From Prauserella halophila (GTDB lineage Bacteria > Actinomycetota > Actinomycetes > Mycobacteriales > Pseudonocardiaceae): 64,000 nt of DNA. Within the stretch, counting starts at the first letter, position 1; each line of letters starts with the position of its first letter. The position numbers were made by a program, and so were the translations under genes. The stretch is from positions 124,001 to 188,000 of the forward strand of contig NZ_JAMTCQ010000011.1 of NCBI RefSeq assembly GCF_024171895.1, read 5' to 3'. Shown here in pieces: positions 9,234 to 17,077 of this stretch. A model generated the notes under the pieces. It was given only the letters and a program-made list of their open reading frames with translations, did no database searches and had not been told where the DNA came from.

Positions 9234-9709
9234 CGGCATCCGGGGCGAGCACACCGGCCTCCGGCGGGATGGAGCCGCTGGACAAGGCGATCGTGGCGGA
9301 GCTGTCGGCCGACGGGCGGCGGAGTTTCACCGACCTCGCCGAGCGGGTGGGCCTGTCGGTCTCGGCGGTCCATCAGCGGGTGCGCAGGCTCGAACAGCGT
9401 GGCGTCATCCGCGGCTACACGGCCAAGCTCGACGGTGAACAGATCGGCCTCCCGCTGACGGCGCTGATCTCGCTCACGCCCAACGACCCGGCCGCCCCCG
9501 ACGACTATCCACAGCGACTCGAGCACATCCCCGAGATCGAGTCCTGTTACTCGGTGGCGGGCGACGAGTCGTACATCCTGCTCGTGCGGGTGCCGTCACC
9601 GCTGGGGCTGGAAGACCTGCTGCGGCGGATTCGCGAGGTCGCGAAGGTCTCGACCCGCACGACGGTCGTGCTGTCCACGCCGTTCGAAGGGCGTTCGCCG
9701 ACCCTGTGA
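9230..9709 (+). CDS. Lrp/AsnC family transcriptional regulator
   Basis: A 159-residue regulator: an N-terminal AsnC-type winged helix-turn-helix (LDKAIVAELSADGRRSFTDL, then VSAVHQRVRRLEQRGVI) and a C-terminal RAM domain that binds amino acids and drives octamerisation. The short Ser/Thr/Gly leader before residue 14 is variable in the family. Its ATG overlaps the pepE stop by 4 bp, so it is probably translated from the same mRNA. Coupling with a dipeptidase suggests control by a free amino acid, but the ligand and targets are unknown. Confidence 0.88.
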   Translation: MTASGASTPASGGMEPLDKAIVAELSADGRRSFTDLAERVGLSVSAVHQRVRRLEQRGVIRGYTAKLDGEQIGLPLTALISLTPNDPAAPDDYPQRLEHIPEIESCYSVAGDESYILLVRVPSPLGLEDLLRRIREVAKVSTRTTVVLSTPFEGRSPTL

Positions 9710-9721
9710 CGGCCCGCGGGC

Positions 9722-10801
9722 TCAGCGGCCGTGTTCGGCGGTCACCGACGCTGCGGGGTGGAGGTCTCCGTCGTCACCTTCCAGGCATGCGGCGGCGTTG
9801 TCCGTGGTGGCCAGGAACTCGCTCAGGCAGCCTGCGAACTGGCGGTGCCCGCGGGCGTTCGGATGGAACGACTCCTGAATGGCGTGGCTCGCCCGATCGG
9901 CGTGTTCCAGATCGGACCAGCGGACGGTGAACCGCGTGAACCATTCCGAGCTCGTGTCGTCGCCGCCGCTGCACGCCTCGTGGCCGCGAGCCGCGCGGGA
10001 CATGTCGAGGAACCGGGCATCGGCTTTCGCGGCAGCGCGACGCAGGCCCGCAGCCAGGTCGACGGCCCCGGTGTCGCGGACCCAGCGCAGGTCGGGTTTG
10101 CGGAACGGGCAGCCGTCGAGGTTGCGCAGGCTTTCCGGCATGTCCGGCCCGATCGGCGAGGCATAGGACTGCAGCACGAGCTCGTAGTCCTCGTCGCGGT
10201 AACCGGCCTCGCGCAGGACGGTGTGGATGTCGTTCAGCGCCTCGGCGACCTTCGGGATCATCGCCTCGACGCGCGATTGCCAGTCGGACCGGATGTTCTC
10301 GTTGCACGGCGCCGCCTCGTCGGAGAACCAGGCGGTGAAGCACTGCGAGATCAGGCGGGAGAACTGCGGATCGTCATTCGCGCCGATCCCGACGACCACC
10401 GCTGCGACCCGGTGATCCTTGACGAGCTGTTCGAGCTGCTGTGCCTGCGAGGGCTCGGTCCACTGCTTCTTGTCGCCGAGGCGGATGTGCTTCGACGCGG
10501 CACCGGAACAGGCCAGGTTGACGTGCTCGGTGACGCCCCGCAGCTCGATGTCGTTGACCAGCGCGTTCGGAGAACGGTGACACCAGTTGCCGTCCTTGCC
10601 GTCGGTGGCGGCGGTGTAGTCGCCGGTGCCCTCGCCGGAGATCGTGCTGTCGCCGATCGACACGACGGTGAGCGGTCCGCGTCCGGGCGGGCCGGTGCGA
10701 TCGTCGGGTGCTTGATCGGCAGTCATCAGCACGAACATCGCGATCAGCAGGGACACCCCGGCCAGCGCGCATGCACCGAGCCACCAGCGAGATCTGGCCA
10801 T
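9722..10801 (-). CDS. Membrane-anchored or secreted SGNH/GDSL-type esterase
   Basis: A 359-residue protein with one N-terminal hydrophobic helix (residues 7-27) that serves as a signal anchor or uncleaved signal. Block I reads VVSIGDSTISGEG with nucleophile Ser52; block III is GIGANDDP; the late ESFHPNARGH supplies the His of the triad. Six or more cysteines outside these blocks suggest disulfides and extracytoplasmic location. The family hydrolyses ester bonds in lipids or polysaccharides; the substrate cannot be read from sequence. The gene is monocistronic as far as I can see. Confidence 0.82.
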   Translation of the reverse strand: MARSRWWLGACALAGVSLLIAMFVLMTADQAPDDRTGPPGRGPLTVVSIGDSTISGEGTGDYTAATDGKDGNWCHRSPNALVNDIELRGVTEHVNLACSGAASKHIRLGDKKQWTEPSQAQQLEQLVKDHRVAAVVVGIGANDDPQFSRLISQCFTAWFSDEAAPCNENIRSDWQSRVEAMIPKVAEALNDIHTVLREAGYRDEDYELVLQSYASPIGPDMPESLRNLDGCPFRKPDLRWVRDTGAVDLAAGLRRAAAKADARFLDMSRAARGHEACSGGDDTSSEWFTRFTVRWSDLEHADRASHAIQESFHPNARGHRQFAGCLSEFLATTDNAAACLEGDDGDLHPAASVTAEHGR

Positions 10802-10959
10802 CGCTGCGATTCTACGGTCGATGGCGTTGCGTCCGGATACGGCGTGATGCCGAAGCGGTCTCGGTCGCCTCGTCGCCGGTGAGCCCGGAACCGCCGGGGT
10901 GGCCGGACACGACGCAGCCCGCGAGGATCACCTCCGCGCGGAGCACCGGGTGCGGCGGG

Positions 10960-11892
10960 TCAGCGCACGGCCGAACGCGAGTCGCTGCTGTGGGTTTCGA
11001 GATCACGTACGAGCGCGCGGGTGTGCGGGTCGGCGGTGAGGTAGGCGTCCGCGAGGACGTTGACCACTCCACGGAGTAACGCCCAGGGGCGCCAGCTGCC
11101 GGGAGCCACATCGGCACCGGCTCGGCGAGCGATCGCGCGGTCCAGGACGGCCGCCGCCTGGTCCGGGCTGATGCGGGTGCGGAGCGGAGCGGGCAGCCGG
11201 TCCTGCAACGCCTGTCCGAACGGGTGGTCGTCGAGAGTTGCGCGCGCCAGCGCCGTGTCGACGAAGCCGAAGTACACGATCCCGGCGGTGGCGCCGTGTC
11301 CGGCGAGTTCGAGTCGCAGCGCGCGTCCGAGCTGTTCCACGGCGGCTTTGCTGACCATGTAGGCGGCACCACCCGGGCCGGGCGTGAACGCCGCGCACGA
11401 GGAGAGCACGACGATGTGCCCGCGGCGGGCGATGACCTCGCCCGCCGCGGCCTGGATCGTGTTGAGGGTCCCGGTGACGTTGACCTCGACGACGCGGTCG
11501 AACGCAGCGGGCTCGACCTGGCGCAGAGTGGCGGGCGGAGGAGTGATGCCGGCTCCTGCCACGACGACGTCGACGCCCCCGGTGCGCTGGGCGAGCTCCC
11601 GTACCGCGGCGTGGACCGCAGGCCGGTCACCGACGTCGGCCTGCGCGGTGACCACGCGTTGTCCGCCCAGGGCATCCACGGCTGCGGCGAGCCCGTCGGG
11701 GTTGACGTCGACGAGCGCTACCGTCGCGCCGCGAGCGTGCAGGCGCCGGGCCAACGCGAAACCGATGCCGTCGGCACCGCCGGTGATCAGCACGACTTTC
11801 CCTGCGACGTCGAGCGCCGCCCTGCGGACCGGTAGGGGCACACCGAGATCCCGGATCGCGGTGAGCAGTGTGGACGGTGTGCGTATGGGCAT
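10960..11892 (-). CDS. Short-chain dehydrogenase/reductase (end of oxidative operon)
   Basis: A 310-residue SDR. The NAD(P)-binding motif TGGADGIG lies near residues 37-44, with Asn-Ala replaced by VAGAG near residue 110. The catalytic Ser and YMVSK motif follow near residue 190. It is the last gene of the minus-strand operon starting at 16074, 99 bp downstream of the SRPBCC gene, with its own ribosome-binding site (GGAAGGATCG). In this context it most likely oxidises a secondary alcohol to the ketone used by the Baeyer-Villiger enzyme or the reverse; that role is inference. Confidence 0.85.
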   Translation of the reverse strand: MPIRTPSTLLTAIRDLGVPLPVRRAALDVAGKVVLITGGADGIGFALARRLHARGATVALVDVNPDGLAAAVDALGGQRVVTAQADVGDRPAVHAAVRELAQRTGGVDVVVAGAGITPPPATLRQVEPAAFDRVVEVNVTGTLNTIQAAAGEVIARRGHIVVLSSCAAFTPGPGGAAYMVSKAAVEQLGRALRLELAGHGATAGIVYFGFVDTALARATLDDHPFGQALQDRLPAPLRTRISPDQAAAVLDRAIARRAGADVAPGSWRPWALLRGVVNVLADAYLTADPHTRALVRDLETHSSDSRSAVR

Positions 11893-11991
11893 CGGCTCGA
11901 TCCTTCCGCGATGTGAGCCTCAACGAAGTGAAGGGGCCGGCATCCAGCCGGTTCTCCCGGACTCGGTGCCGGACAGTCGGGTGACGGGCGA

Positions 11992-12540
11992 TCACCGACG
12001 GGGCCGGCCCGGGCCACGCGCCGGAGCGTGCTTGCCCACCTCCCGAGTCCACTCGCCGGTCACCCACAGCAGCACGGGACGGATCGGTGCGAGCAGGGGC
12101 ATCAGCATGCGCCGCGGCTCCAGTGCGAACGTCCAGACGAGCCGAGTGCCGTCCGAGTGCGGGCACAGCGTGATGTCCTCGGCGAAGCGGTGCAGGCCGG
12201 GACGGTTCGCGGCCTCGGCACTGAAACTCATCCGCACGCCCTCGTCCCACCGGTAGAAGCGCTCCCGCAACGCGGCTGCGCCGTGGGCGACGGTGACAGT
12301 GCGGGTCGTGCCCACGCCGAACGGACGTGGTGAGGTCCATACCGCACCGGTGATCCCGCGTGCCCAGGTCGCCGGTGCGTTGTCCGCTGTCAACACGCGC
12401 CACACCTGTTCGGTGTCTGCGCGCAGATCCACGGTGTGTCTGAACCGGAATCGCGCTGTCGAGAGGAACGTGTCGTCGCTCGGTGCGAGGGAGTGCCATC
12501 GTGGCATGTCCGCTGCCTTTCGCCGTTCCGTCGTGTTCAC
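11992..12540 (-). CDS. SRPBCC/START-like lipid-binding family protein
   Basis: A 182-residue protein with the polyketide-cyclase/SRPBCC fold, which forms a hydrophobic ligand-binding cavity. It begins the domain with RHTVDLRADTEQVWRVLTAD and continues through a curved sheet to a long C-terminal helix (LLAPIRPVLLWVTGEWTREV). The GTG at 12540 overlaps the stop of the reductase gene by 4 bp (GTGA), which supports this start over the internal ATG at 12507. In the operon it may bind or present a hydrophobic substrate to the oxygenases. Confidence 0.75.
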   Translation of the reverse strand: MNTTERRKAADMPRWHSLAPSDDTFLSTARFRFRHTVDLRADTEQVWRVLTADNAPATWARGITGAVWTSPRPFGVGTTRTVTVAHGAAALRERFYRWDEGVRMSFSAEAANRPGLHRFAEDITLCPHSDGTRLVWTFALEPRRMLMPLLAPIRPVLLWVTGEWTREVGKHAPARGPGRPRR

Positions 12541-13610
12541 AGATCGAGGACGAGCCGGTCGTGGGCCGCACGCGATACGCAGATCAGCATGGTGTCGGCC
12601 CGTTCGTCGTCGGACAGGATCCGGTCACGGTGATCCACGCTCCCGGCCAGTACCCGGGTCCGGCAGGTGCCACAGAAGCCTTGCCGGCAGGAGTAGGGGA
12701 CACCGGGCACCTCACGGCGGATCGCGGCGAGCGCGGACTCGTCGTCGGCCACGTCGACGCTGGTGCCGCTGCGTTCCAGCCGGGCCTCGAACGGACGGCC
12801 GTCTATGACGGGCGGAGGCGCGAAACGTTCCATGTGGACGGACGCGCTCGGATTGATCTCACCGAGCCCGCGGCGGGCGCTGTCCATCAGGCCGGGCGGT
12901 CCGCACAGGTAGGCGGCCGCTCCGGCGTCGGCGGAGGCGAGGACGGATTCGAGGGATGCCGTGCCGTGTTCGTCGTCGGCGTGCACCTCTACGGTGCCGG
13001 TGTCGAGACCGGCGAGGTCGTCGAGGAAGGGCATGGTGGTACGTGACCGCCCGAGGTACAGCAGTCGCCAGGGGACTCCCCGTCGGTGACACGTTTTCAC
13101 CATCGGCAGGATCGGTGTGATGCCGATGCCGCCCGCGACGAACAGGTACGACGGTGCGGACACGAGGCGCAACGCGTTCCGCGGGCCGCGGACGGTGATC
13201 TCGTCTCCCACAGCCAGTGTCTCGTGGATCTCGCGCGACCCGCCACCGCCGTCGTCGATACGGCGTACCGCGATGCGGTAGGTGTGGCGGTCGTGCGGAT
13301 CGCCGCACAGCGAGTACTGCCGTTGCCGACCGGAGGCGAGTGTCACGTCGATGTGTGCTCCGGGCTGCCATCGGGCGAGTTCTTCGCCGTCGGCCGCGGC
13401 GAGGGTCACGTGCACGACATCCGCTGCCACCGGTTGCAGTTCCGTTACGGCGCACCGGCGCTCGAAGCCGGTGCGGCGTACCGGGTCGGGCCGGGACAAC
13501 AACGGTGCGACACGACTGCCGGCGAAGAGGTACCGGTAGGCGCCGGTGAGTGTGCCCAATACCCGCAGCGACGGGGAGGGGATGAACGAGGCCCTGCCGG
13601 CGGTGGTCAT
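12537..13610 (-). CDS. FNR-type flavin reductase with C-terminal 2Fe-2S ferredoxin
   Basis: A 357-residue electron-transfer protein: an FAD-binding beta-barrel (RQYSLCGDP), an NAD(P)H-binding domain (VAGGIGITPILPM) and a plant-type 2Fe-2S ferredoxin domain with CRQGFCGTC near residue 308 and the fourth cysteine in MLICVSRA. Such proteins pass electrons from NAD(P)H to Rieske or di-iron oxygenases. Its ATG overlaps the stop of the PF10118 gene by 4 bp and its stop overlaps the SRPBCC start by 4 bp, so it is tightly coupled to both. I infer that it reduces the neighbouring di-iron-like protein. Confidence 0.88.
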   Translation of the reverse strand: MTTAGRASFIPSPSLRVLGTLTGAYRYLFAGSRVAPLLSRPDPVRRTGFERRCAVTELQPVAADVVHVTLAAADGEELARWQPGAHIDVTLASGRQRQYSLCGDPHDRHTYRIAVRRIDDGGGGSREIHETLAVGDEITVRGPRNALRLVSAPSYLFVAGGIGITPILPMVKTCHRRGVPWRLLYLGRSRTTMPFLDDLAGLDTGTVEVHADDEHGTASLESVLASADAGAAAYLCGPPGLMDSARRGLGEINPSASVHMERFAPPPVIDGRPFEARLERSGTSVDVADDESALAAIRREVPGVPYSCRQGFCGTCRTRVLAGSVDHRDRILSDDERADTMLICVSRAAHDRLVLDL

Positions 13611-14542
13611 CGGCGCGAACCCTTCGCCCGATCGGCGTTGGCGGCAGGCGACCTGGTGAGGTAGCGAATCGCCGTGTCCATGCTGCCGAGCTGGGACGGG
13701 TGGAACTTCGGGTTGAGATACTTGGGGATCTCCGTGATCCACACCGTGGCGCTGGGGATGACCTTGCGGCGCATCGCCCCGATCAGTTGCCGGAACCAGA
13801 AGCGACCCTTGTCCTCGGACGGGTCGGCCCGGAAGAGGTAACGCACCGAGTACGTGAACAGCGCCAGCAGAGTCAGGCTCGCGAGCACCGCGGTGCGGAC
13901 ACGCCGTGCGTAGCTGCCATCGACGTACATGAACGCGTCGAACGCGACATTGCGGTGTTCGACCTCCTCGGCACCGTGCCAGCGGATCAGATCGAGCATG
14001 GTGGGATGCATGCCCATGCGTTCCAGGTGGTCCGCGTTCAGCAGCCATTCGCCGATCACGGCCGTGTAGTGCTCCATCGCGGCGAACAGTCCGAGCCGTT
14101 CGCAGAGCCAGGCTTGTTTGGCGTGCCCGGTGAGGTTGTGCTTGTCGAGGATCTGATCGACGAGCCATTCCATTCGCCGCGTCATCGGTTCGACATCGAG
14201 CCCGATCCGCGCCAGGTGTTCCCGCGCGCCTTCGTGTGACGAGGCATGCGTCGCTTCCTGCCCGATGAACCCGACCACCTCTTCGTGGAGACGTGGATCG
14301 TCGATCAGTGGCAACGCCTCACTGAGTGCCTTCGCCATCGCACGTTCGCCCTCGGGAAGCACGAGATGCATGAAGTTGATGACGTGCGTGGCGATGGGTT
14401 CGCCGGGAATGTAGTGCATCGGTACGCCGTCCCAGTCGAACTCGACGTCGCGGGCGGCGATGACGTGCTCATCGTCGTCGTAGCGGCGCGCGCCGCCCGG
14501 ATCGACGACCGGACGGCCGATGATGCGTTCACGGAGCTTCAC
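13607..14542 (-). CDS. PF10118 'metal-dependent hydrolase' with di-iron oxygenase motif
   Basis: A 311-residue, mostly helical protein of the PF10118 family, annotated as predicted metal-dependent hydrolase. The sequence shows a ferritin-like di-iron pattern: Glu66, Glu96-x-x-His99 (GQEATH), Glu157 and Glu193-x-x-His196 (EEVEH). That spacing is typical of di-iron oxygenases and less expected for a hydrolase. A hydrophobic helix follows at about 216-234. The GTG at 14542 has a strong GGGAGG five bases upstream and overlaps the monooxygenase stop (GTGA). The gene directly precedes a 2Fe-2S reductase, consistent with an oxygenase. Function as an oxygenase is inference. Confidence 0.8.
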   Translation of the reverse strand: MKLRERIIGRPVVDPGGARRYDDDEHVIAARDVEFDWDGVPMHYIPGEPIATHVINFMHLVLPEGERAMAKALSEALPLIDDPRLHEEVVGFIGQEATHASSHEGAREHLARIGLDVEPMTRRMEWLVDQILDKHNLTGHAKQAWLCERLGLFAAMEHYTAVIGEWLLNADHLERMGMHPTMLDLIRWHGAEEVEHRNVAFDAFMYVDGSYARRVRTAVLASLTLLALFTYSVRYLFRADPSEDKGRFWFRQLIGAMRRKVIPSATVWITEIPKYLNPKFHPSQLGSMDTAIRYLTRSPAANADRAKGSRR

Positions 14543-16074
14543 GATGACCTCCCGGTCGGTGGGAATGATCGGTGCCTGTGGTCGGCCGCGCGATGGGCAT
14601 GGAAGTCGTCCAGGTCGACAGCCTTGGTGCGGGCCAGGAACTGGCGGCTGAAGCCGGGAAAGAAAACGAAGTTGCGACCGGTGCGGCTCAGGTAGTAGCT
14701 GCTGCATCCGCCGCTGTTCCACACTGATCGGCGCAGCCCGCGGTCCATCTGCTGGACGAAGGTTCGCTGTGCCTCGGGTCGGACATCGAGACTCGACAGG
14801 TCCCGCCGATCCATCGCGCGCAGGCAGCTGAGGATGTACTCGACCTGCGCCTCGATCGTGACGACCTGCGAGGTGTACGTCACCGAGTTCGGGCCGAGGA
14901 TGAAGAAGAAGTTGGGGAACCCGCTGATGGTCGTGCCCAGGTGGGCCTGCGGATCACCGGCCCAGACCTCACTGAGCGTCCGTTCGTCGGAGCCGCGTAC
15001 GCGGTCGAACATGGGGTGATCCGTCATTCGGAAACCGGTGGCCAGCACGATCGCGTCGAACTCGTGGTGGCTGCCGTCGCCGGTGGTGATCCCACGTTCG
15101 TCCACGCCGGTTATGCCACTGGTGACCACGTCGGCGTTCGGCGCGCCCAACGCCGGGTAGTAGGTGTTGGAGAAGGTCGGGCGCTTGCAGCCGAACGAAT
15201 AGTGCGGCTGGAGTTTGGCACGCAGTCGTGGCTCGTTTACCTGCCTGCGTAAATGTGCGCGGCCGAGCGCCTCCATGCCTTTCAGCAGGGCCGGCTGGTG
15301 GACCAGACCCGGCACGAGGACCTCCTGGAGCAGGTCGAAACCGAGCCGAACCGCGCGCTGTGCCAGCGGCACCCGTGCGAACAGTTGCTGCGGCCAGCCG
15401 TCCATCGGCCGGTCCGGATGCGGCAGAATCCAGGTCGGCGTGCGTTGGAACACCGTCAGAGTCTCGGCCTGTGGCTGCAACTGCGGAACGATCTGGACTG
15501 CCGAGGCGCCGGTGCCGATCACTGCGACCCGCTTGCCGGACAGGTCGCGTTCGTGATCCCAGGCCGCCGAATGGAAGACCGCACCGGAGAATCGGTCCAG
15601 GCCGGGCAACTCGGGTTCGGCCGGTTCGCTGAACGGGCCCATCGCACCGATCAGCACCTGCGCATGCCAACTGCCGTGCCGAGTTGTCACGTGCCACCGC
15701 TGTGTCGCCTCGTGCCAGCGCGCATCGATGACTTCGTGCCGCAGCCGCACATGTGAGGTGATCTCGTAGTGTTCCACGCACGTGGCCAGATACTGCTGGA
15801 TCTCCGGCTGGAGTGGGTAGAGGCGGCTCCAGTCCGATTTGGGCGCGAACGAGAACGAGTACAGGATCGACGGGATGTCGCACTGCGCTCCGGGATACGT
15901 GTTCGCCTGCCAGGTCCCGCCCACCTGATCGGCACGGTCCAGTACCACGAAGTCGTCGAACCCTGCGAGTTTGAGGCGGATCGCCGCCGCGATCCCGCCG
16001 AAGCCCGCTCCGATGATCACGATCCGGGCTTGCTCCGCCGCGCTCCCCGTCGACGGGGTCGCCTGTCCGGTCAT
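14539..16074 (-). CDS. Baeyer-Villiger-type flavin monooxygenase
   Basis: A 511-residue FAD- and NADPH-dependent monooxygenase. The first Rossmann motif is GAGFGG near residue 25 and the second is GTGASA near residue 190. Between them lies FSGAVFHSAAWD, which fits the type I Baeyer-Villiger fingerprint FxGxxxHxxxW. Such enzymes insert oxygen next to a ketone to give an ester or lactone. The ATG at 16074 follows AAAGAGGTG; an upstream in-frame ATG at 16125 lies inside the promoter/operator and is unlikely. It is the first gene of a five-gene operon and the probable target of the TetR protein encoded upstream. Confidence 0.9.
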   Translation of the reverse strand: MTGQATPSTGSAAEQARIVIIGAGFGGIAAAIRLKLAGFDDFVVLDRADQVGGTWQANTYPGAQCDIPSILYSFSFAPKSDWSRLYPLQPEIQQYLATCVEHYEITSHVRLRHEVIDARWHEATQRWHVTTRHGSWHAQVLIGAMGPFSEPAEPELPGLDRFSGAVFHSAAWDHERDLSGKRVAVIGTGASAVQIVPQLQPQAETLTVFQRTPTWILPHPDRPMDGWPQQLFARVPLAQRAVRLGFDLLQEVLVPGLVHQPALLKGMEALGRAHLRRQVNEPRLRAKLQPHYSFGCKRPTFSNTYYPALGAPNADVVTSGITGVDERGITTGDGSHHEFDAIVLATGFRMTDHPMFDRVRGSDERTLSEVWAGDPQAHLGTTISGFPNFFFILGPNSVTYTSQVVTIEAQVEYILSCLRAMDRRDLSSLDVRPEAQRTFVQQMDRGLRRSVWNSGGCSSYYLSRTGRNFVFFPGFSRQFLARTKAVDLDDFHAHRAADHRHRSFPPTGRSS

Positions 16075-16109
16075 CGGTGCACCTCTTTCCCGCTCGTGCT
16101 GTGGAGGCG

Positions 16110-16138
16110 ACAGTAAAGATGACATCAGCCAATGTCAA
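16110..16138 (-). promoter_or_regulatory. SigA-like promoter of the monooxygenase operon
   Basis: On the minus strand there is a perfect -35 TTGACA (complement of 16133-16138), a 17-bp spacer and a -10 TACTGT (complement of 16110-16115). The promoter reads towards the monooxygenase start at 16074 and overlaps the inverted repeats at 16120-16160. Confidence 0.7.
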
Positions 16139-16160
16139 CATCGTGTGATGTCAAGTTGAC
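16120..16160. promoter_or_regulatory. Putative TetR operator region
   Basis: Two dyads lie side by side. TGACAT (16120-16125) and ATGTCA (16132-16137) are perfect inverted repeats around 6 bp, and GTCAAGTTGAC (16150-16160) is a perfect 11-bp palindrome. The segment ATGTCAA occurs twice. They cover the -35 and spacer of the operon promoter, as expected for repression by the TetR protein encoded at 16315-16968. Confidence 0.6.
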
Positions 16161-16314
16161 GGCGAGGCGAGGTGCGGTGAGACGAGGTGCGACGAGGGGT
16201 GTTCCGTGAGAACTGTGCGCCGGACAACTCCGTGGGGCCGAGGTGTGGGCGCGGCGAGAGGTGCGGACGTGCGGAAGCGCCCTGCGGCGATCCAGCGACG
16301 TGGAGCGTGGATGC

Positions 16315-16968
16315 TCAGCCGTCGGCGTCGACCGACGTGGCACGCGCGAGGCTCTCGATGACCCTCGTGACGTGTTCGATGAACCGGTCCCGGCCGATCG
16401 GCAACCGATCGCCGAGCCACAGTTGGTACAGGTATGCCAGCGCGCCGAAAACGGCTTCGGAATTCAGTTCGGCATCCTGTTCGTCGACGTCCCCGCCGAA
16501 GTCGAGGTCTCGCAATGCCTGGGCGATCGTCGACGTGAACTCCTCCACCAGCACCAGGCCACGGGTGGCGAGTTCCGGAGCGGCCAGTGACTCCACGAAG
16601 AGGATCCGGCCACGCCGCGGATCGGCCGTCACGTGAGCCGTGAAGGCATCGACGACATGCCTGAGTAACGCAATCGTGTCGGCGGGTCCGTTCTCCAGGG
16701 CAGCCACCAGGACCTGCCGGGCATCGCGGGCCGTCGCCTCCAGCACGGCCACCAAGAGCGCCTCGCGGCCGGTGAAGCTCTCGTAGAAGTACCGTTCCGT
16801 CAGACGTGCGGCCCGGCACACGCCCCGCATGGTCACCGCGGCGGCGCCGTCGGTGCCCATGATCGTGAAACCCGCCTCGACCAGCTGCTCCTGGCGGCGG
16901 GCACGTCGGTCCTCGGCGTCCACGCCGCGCCACGGGCGGCGCGGCGTGGAGCTCGAGTCGGCGGTCAC
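16315..16968 (-). CDS. TetR family transcriptional regulator
   Basis: A 217-residue repressor with an N-terminal TetR helix-turn-helix (RQEQLVEAGFTIMG, then MRGVCRAARLTERYFYESF) and a helical ligand-binding domain. It lies on the same strand, 240 bp upstream of the Baeyer-Villiger monooxygenase, and the intervening DNA holds paired inverted repeats over a promoter. It probably represses the oxidative operon until a hydrophobic substrate or product binds. The ligand is unknown. The GTG at 16968 is used. Confidence 0.85.
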   Translation of the reverse strand: MTADSSSTPRRPWRGVDAEDRRARRQEQLVEAGFTIMGTDGAAAVTMRGVCRAARLTERYFYESFTGREALLVAVLEATARDARQVLVAALENGPADTIALLRHVVDAFTAHVTADPRRGRILFVESLAAPELATRGLVLVEEFTSTIAQALRDLDFGGDVDEQDAELNSEAVFGALAYLYQLWLGDRLPIGRDRFIEHVTRVIESLARATSVDADG

Positions 16969-17077
16969 CGGCTTATTCTGTCACGTCGGGCCGTCCGTTC
17001 CGGATGTGCGGGCGAGTGGGCGAGTGGGTGTTGCCCCCGGAAGTGGGACGAAGCCACTCAGCCGACCGGCGCGCACG

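Noticed and set aside
6894-9254. A 786-codon minus-strand frame opposite pepE and the exonuclease region
   Set aside because: Shadow frame of pepE; no recognisable motifs and it ignores the divergent promoter region.
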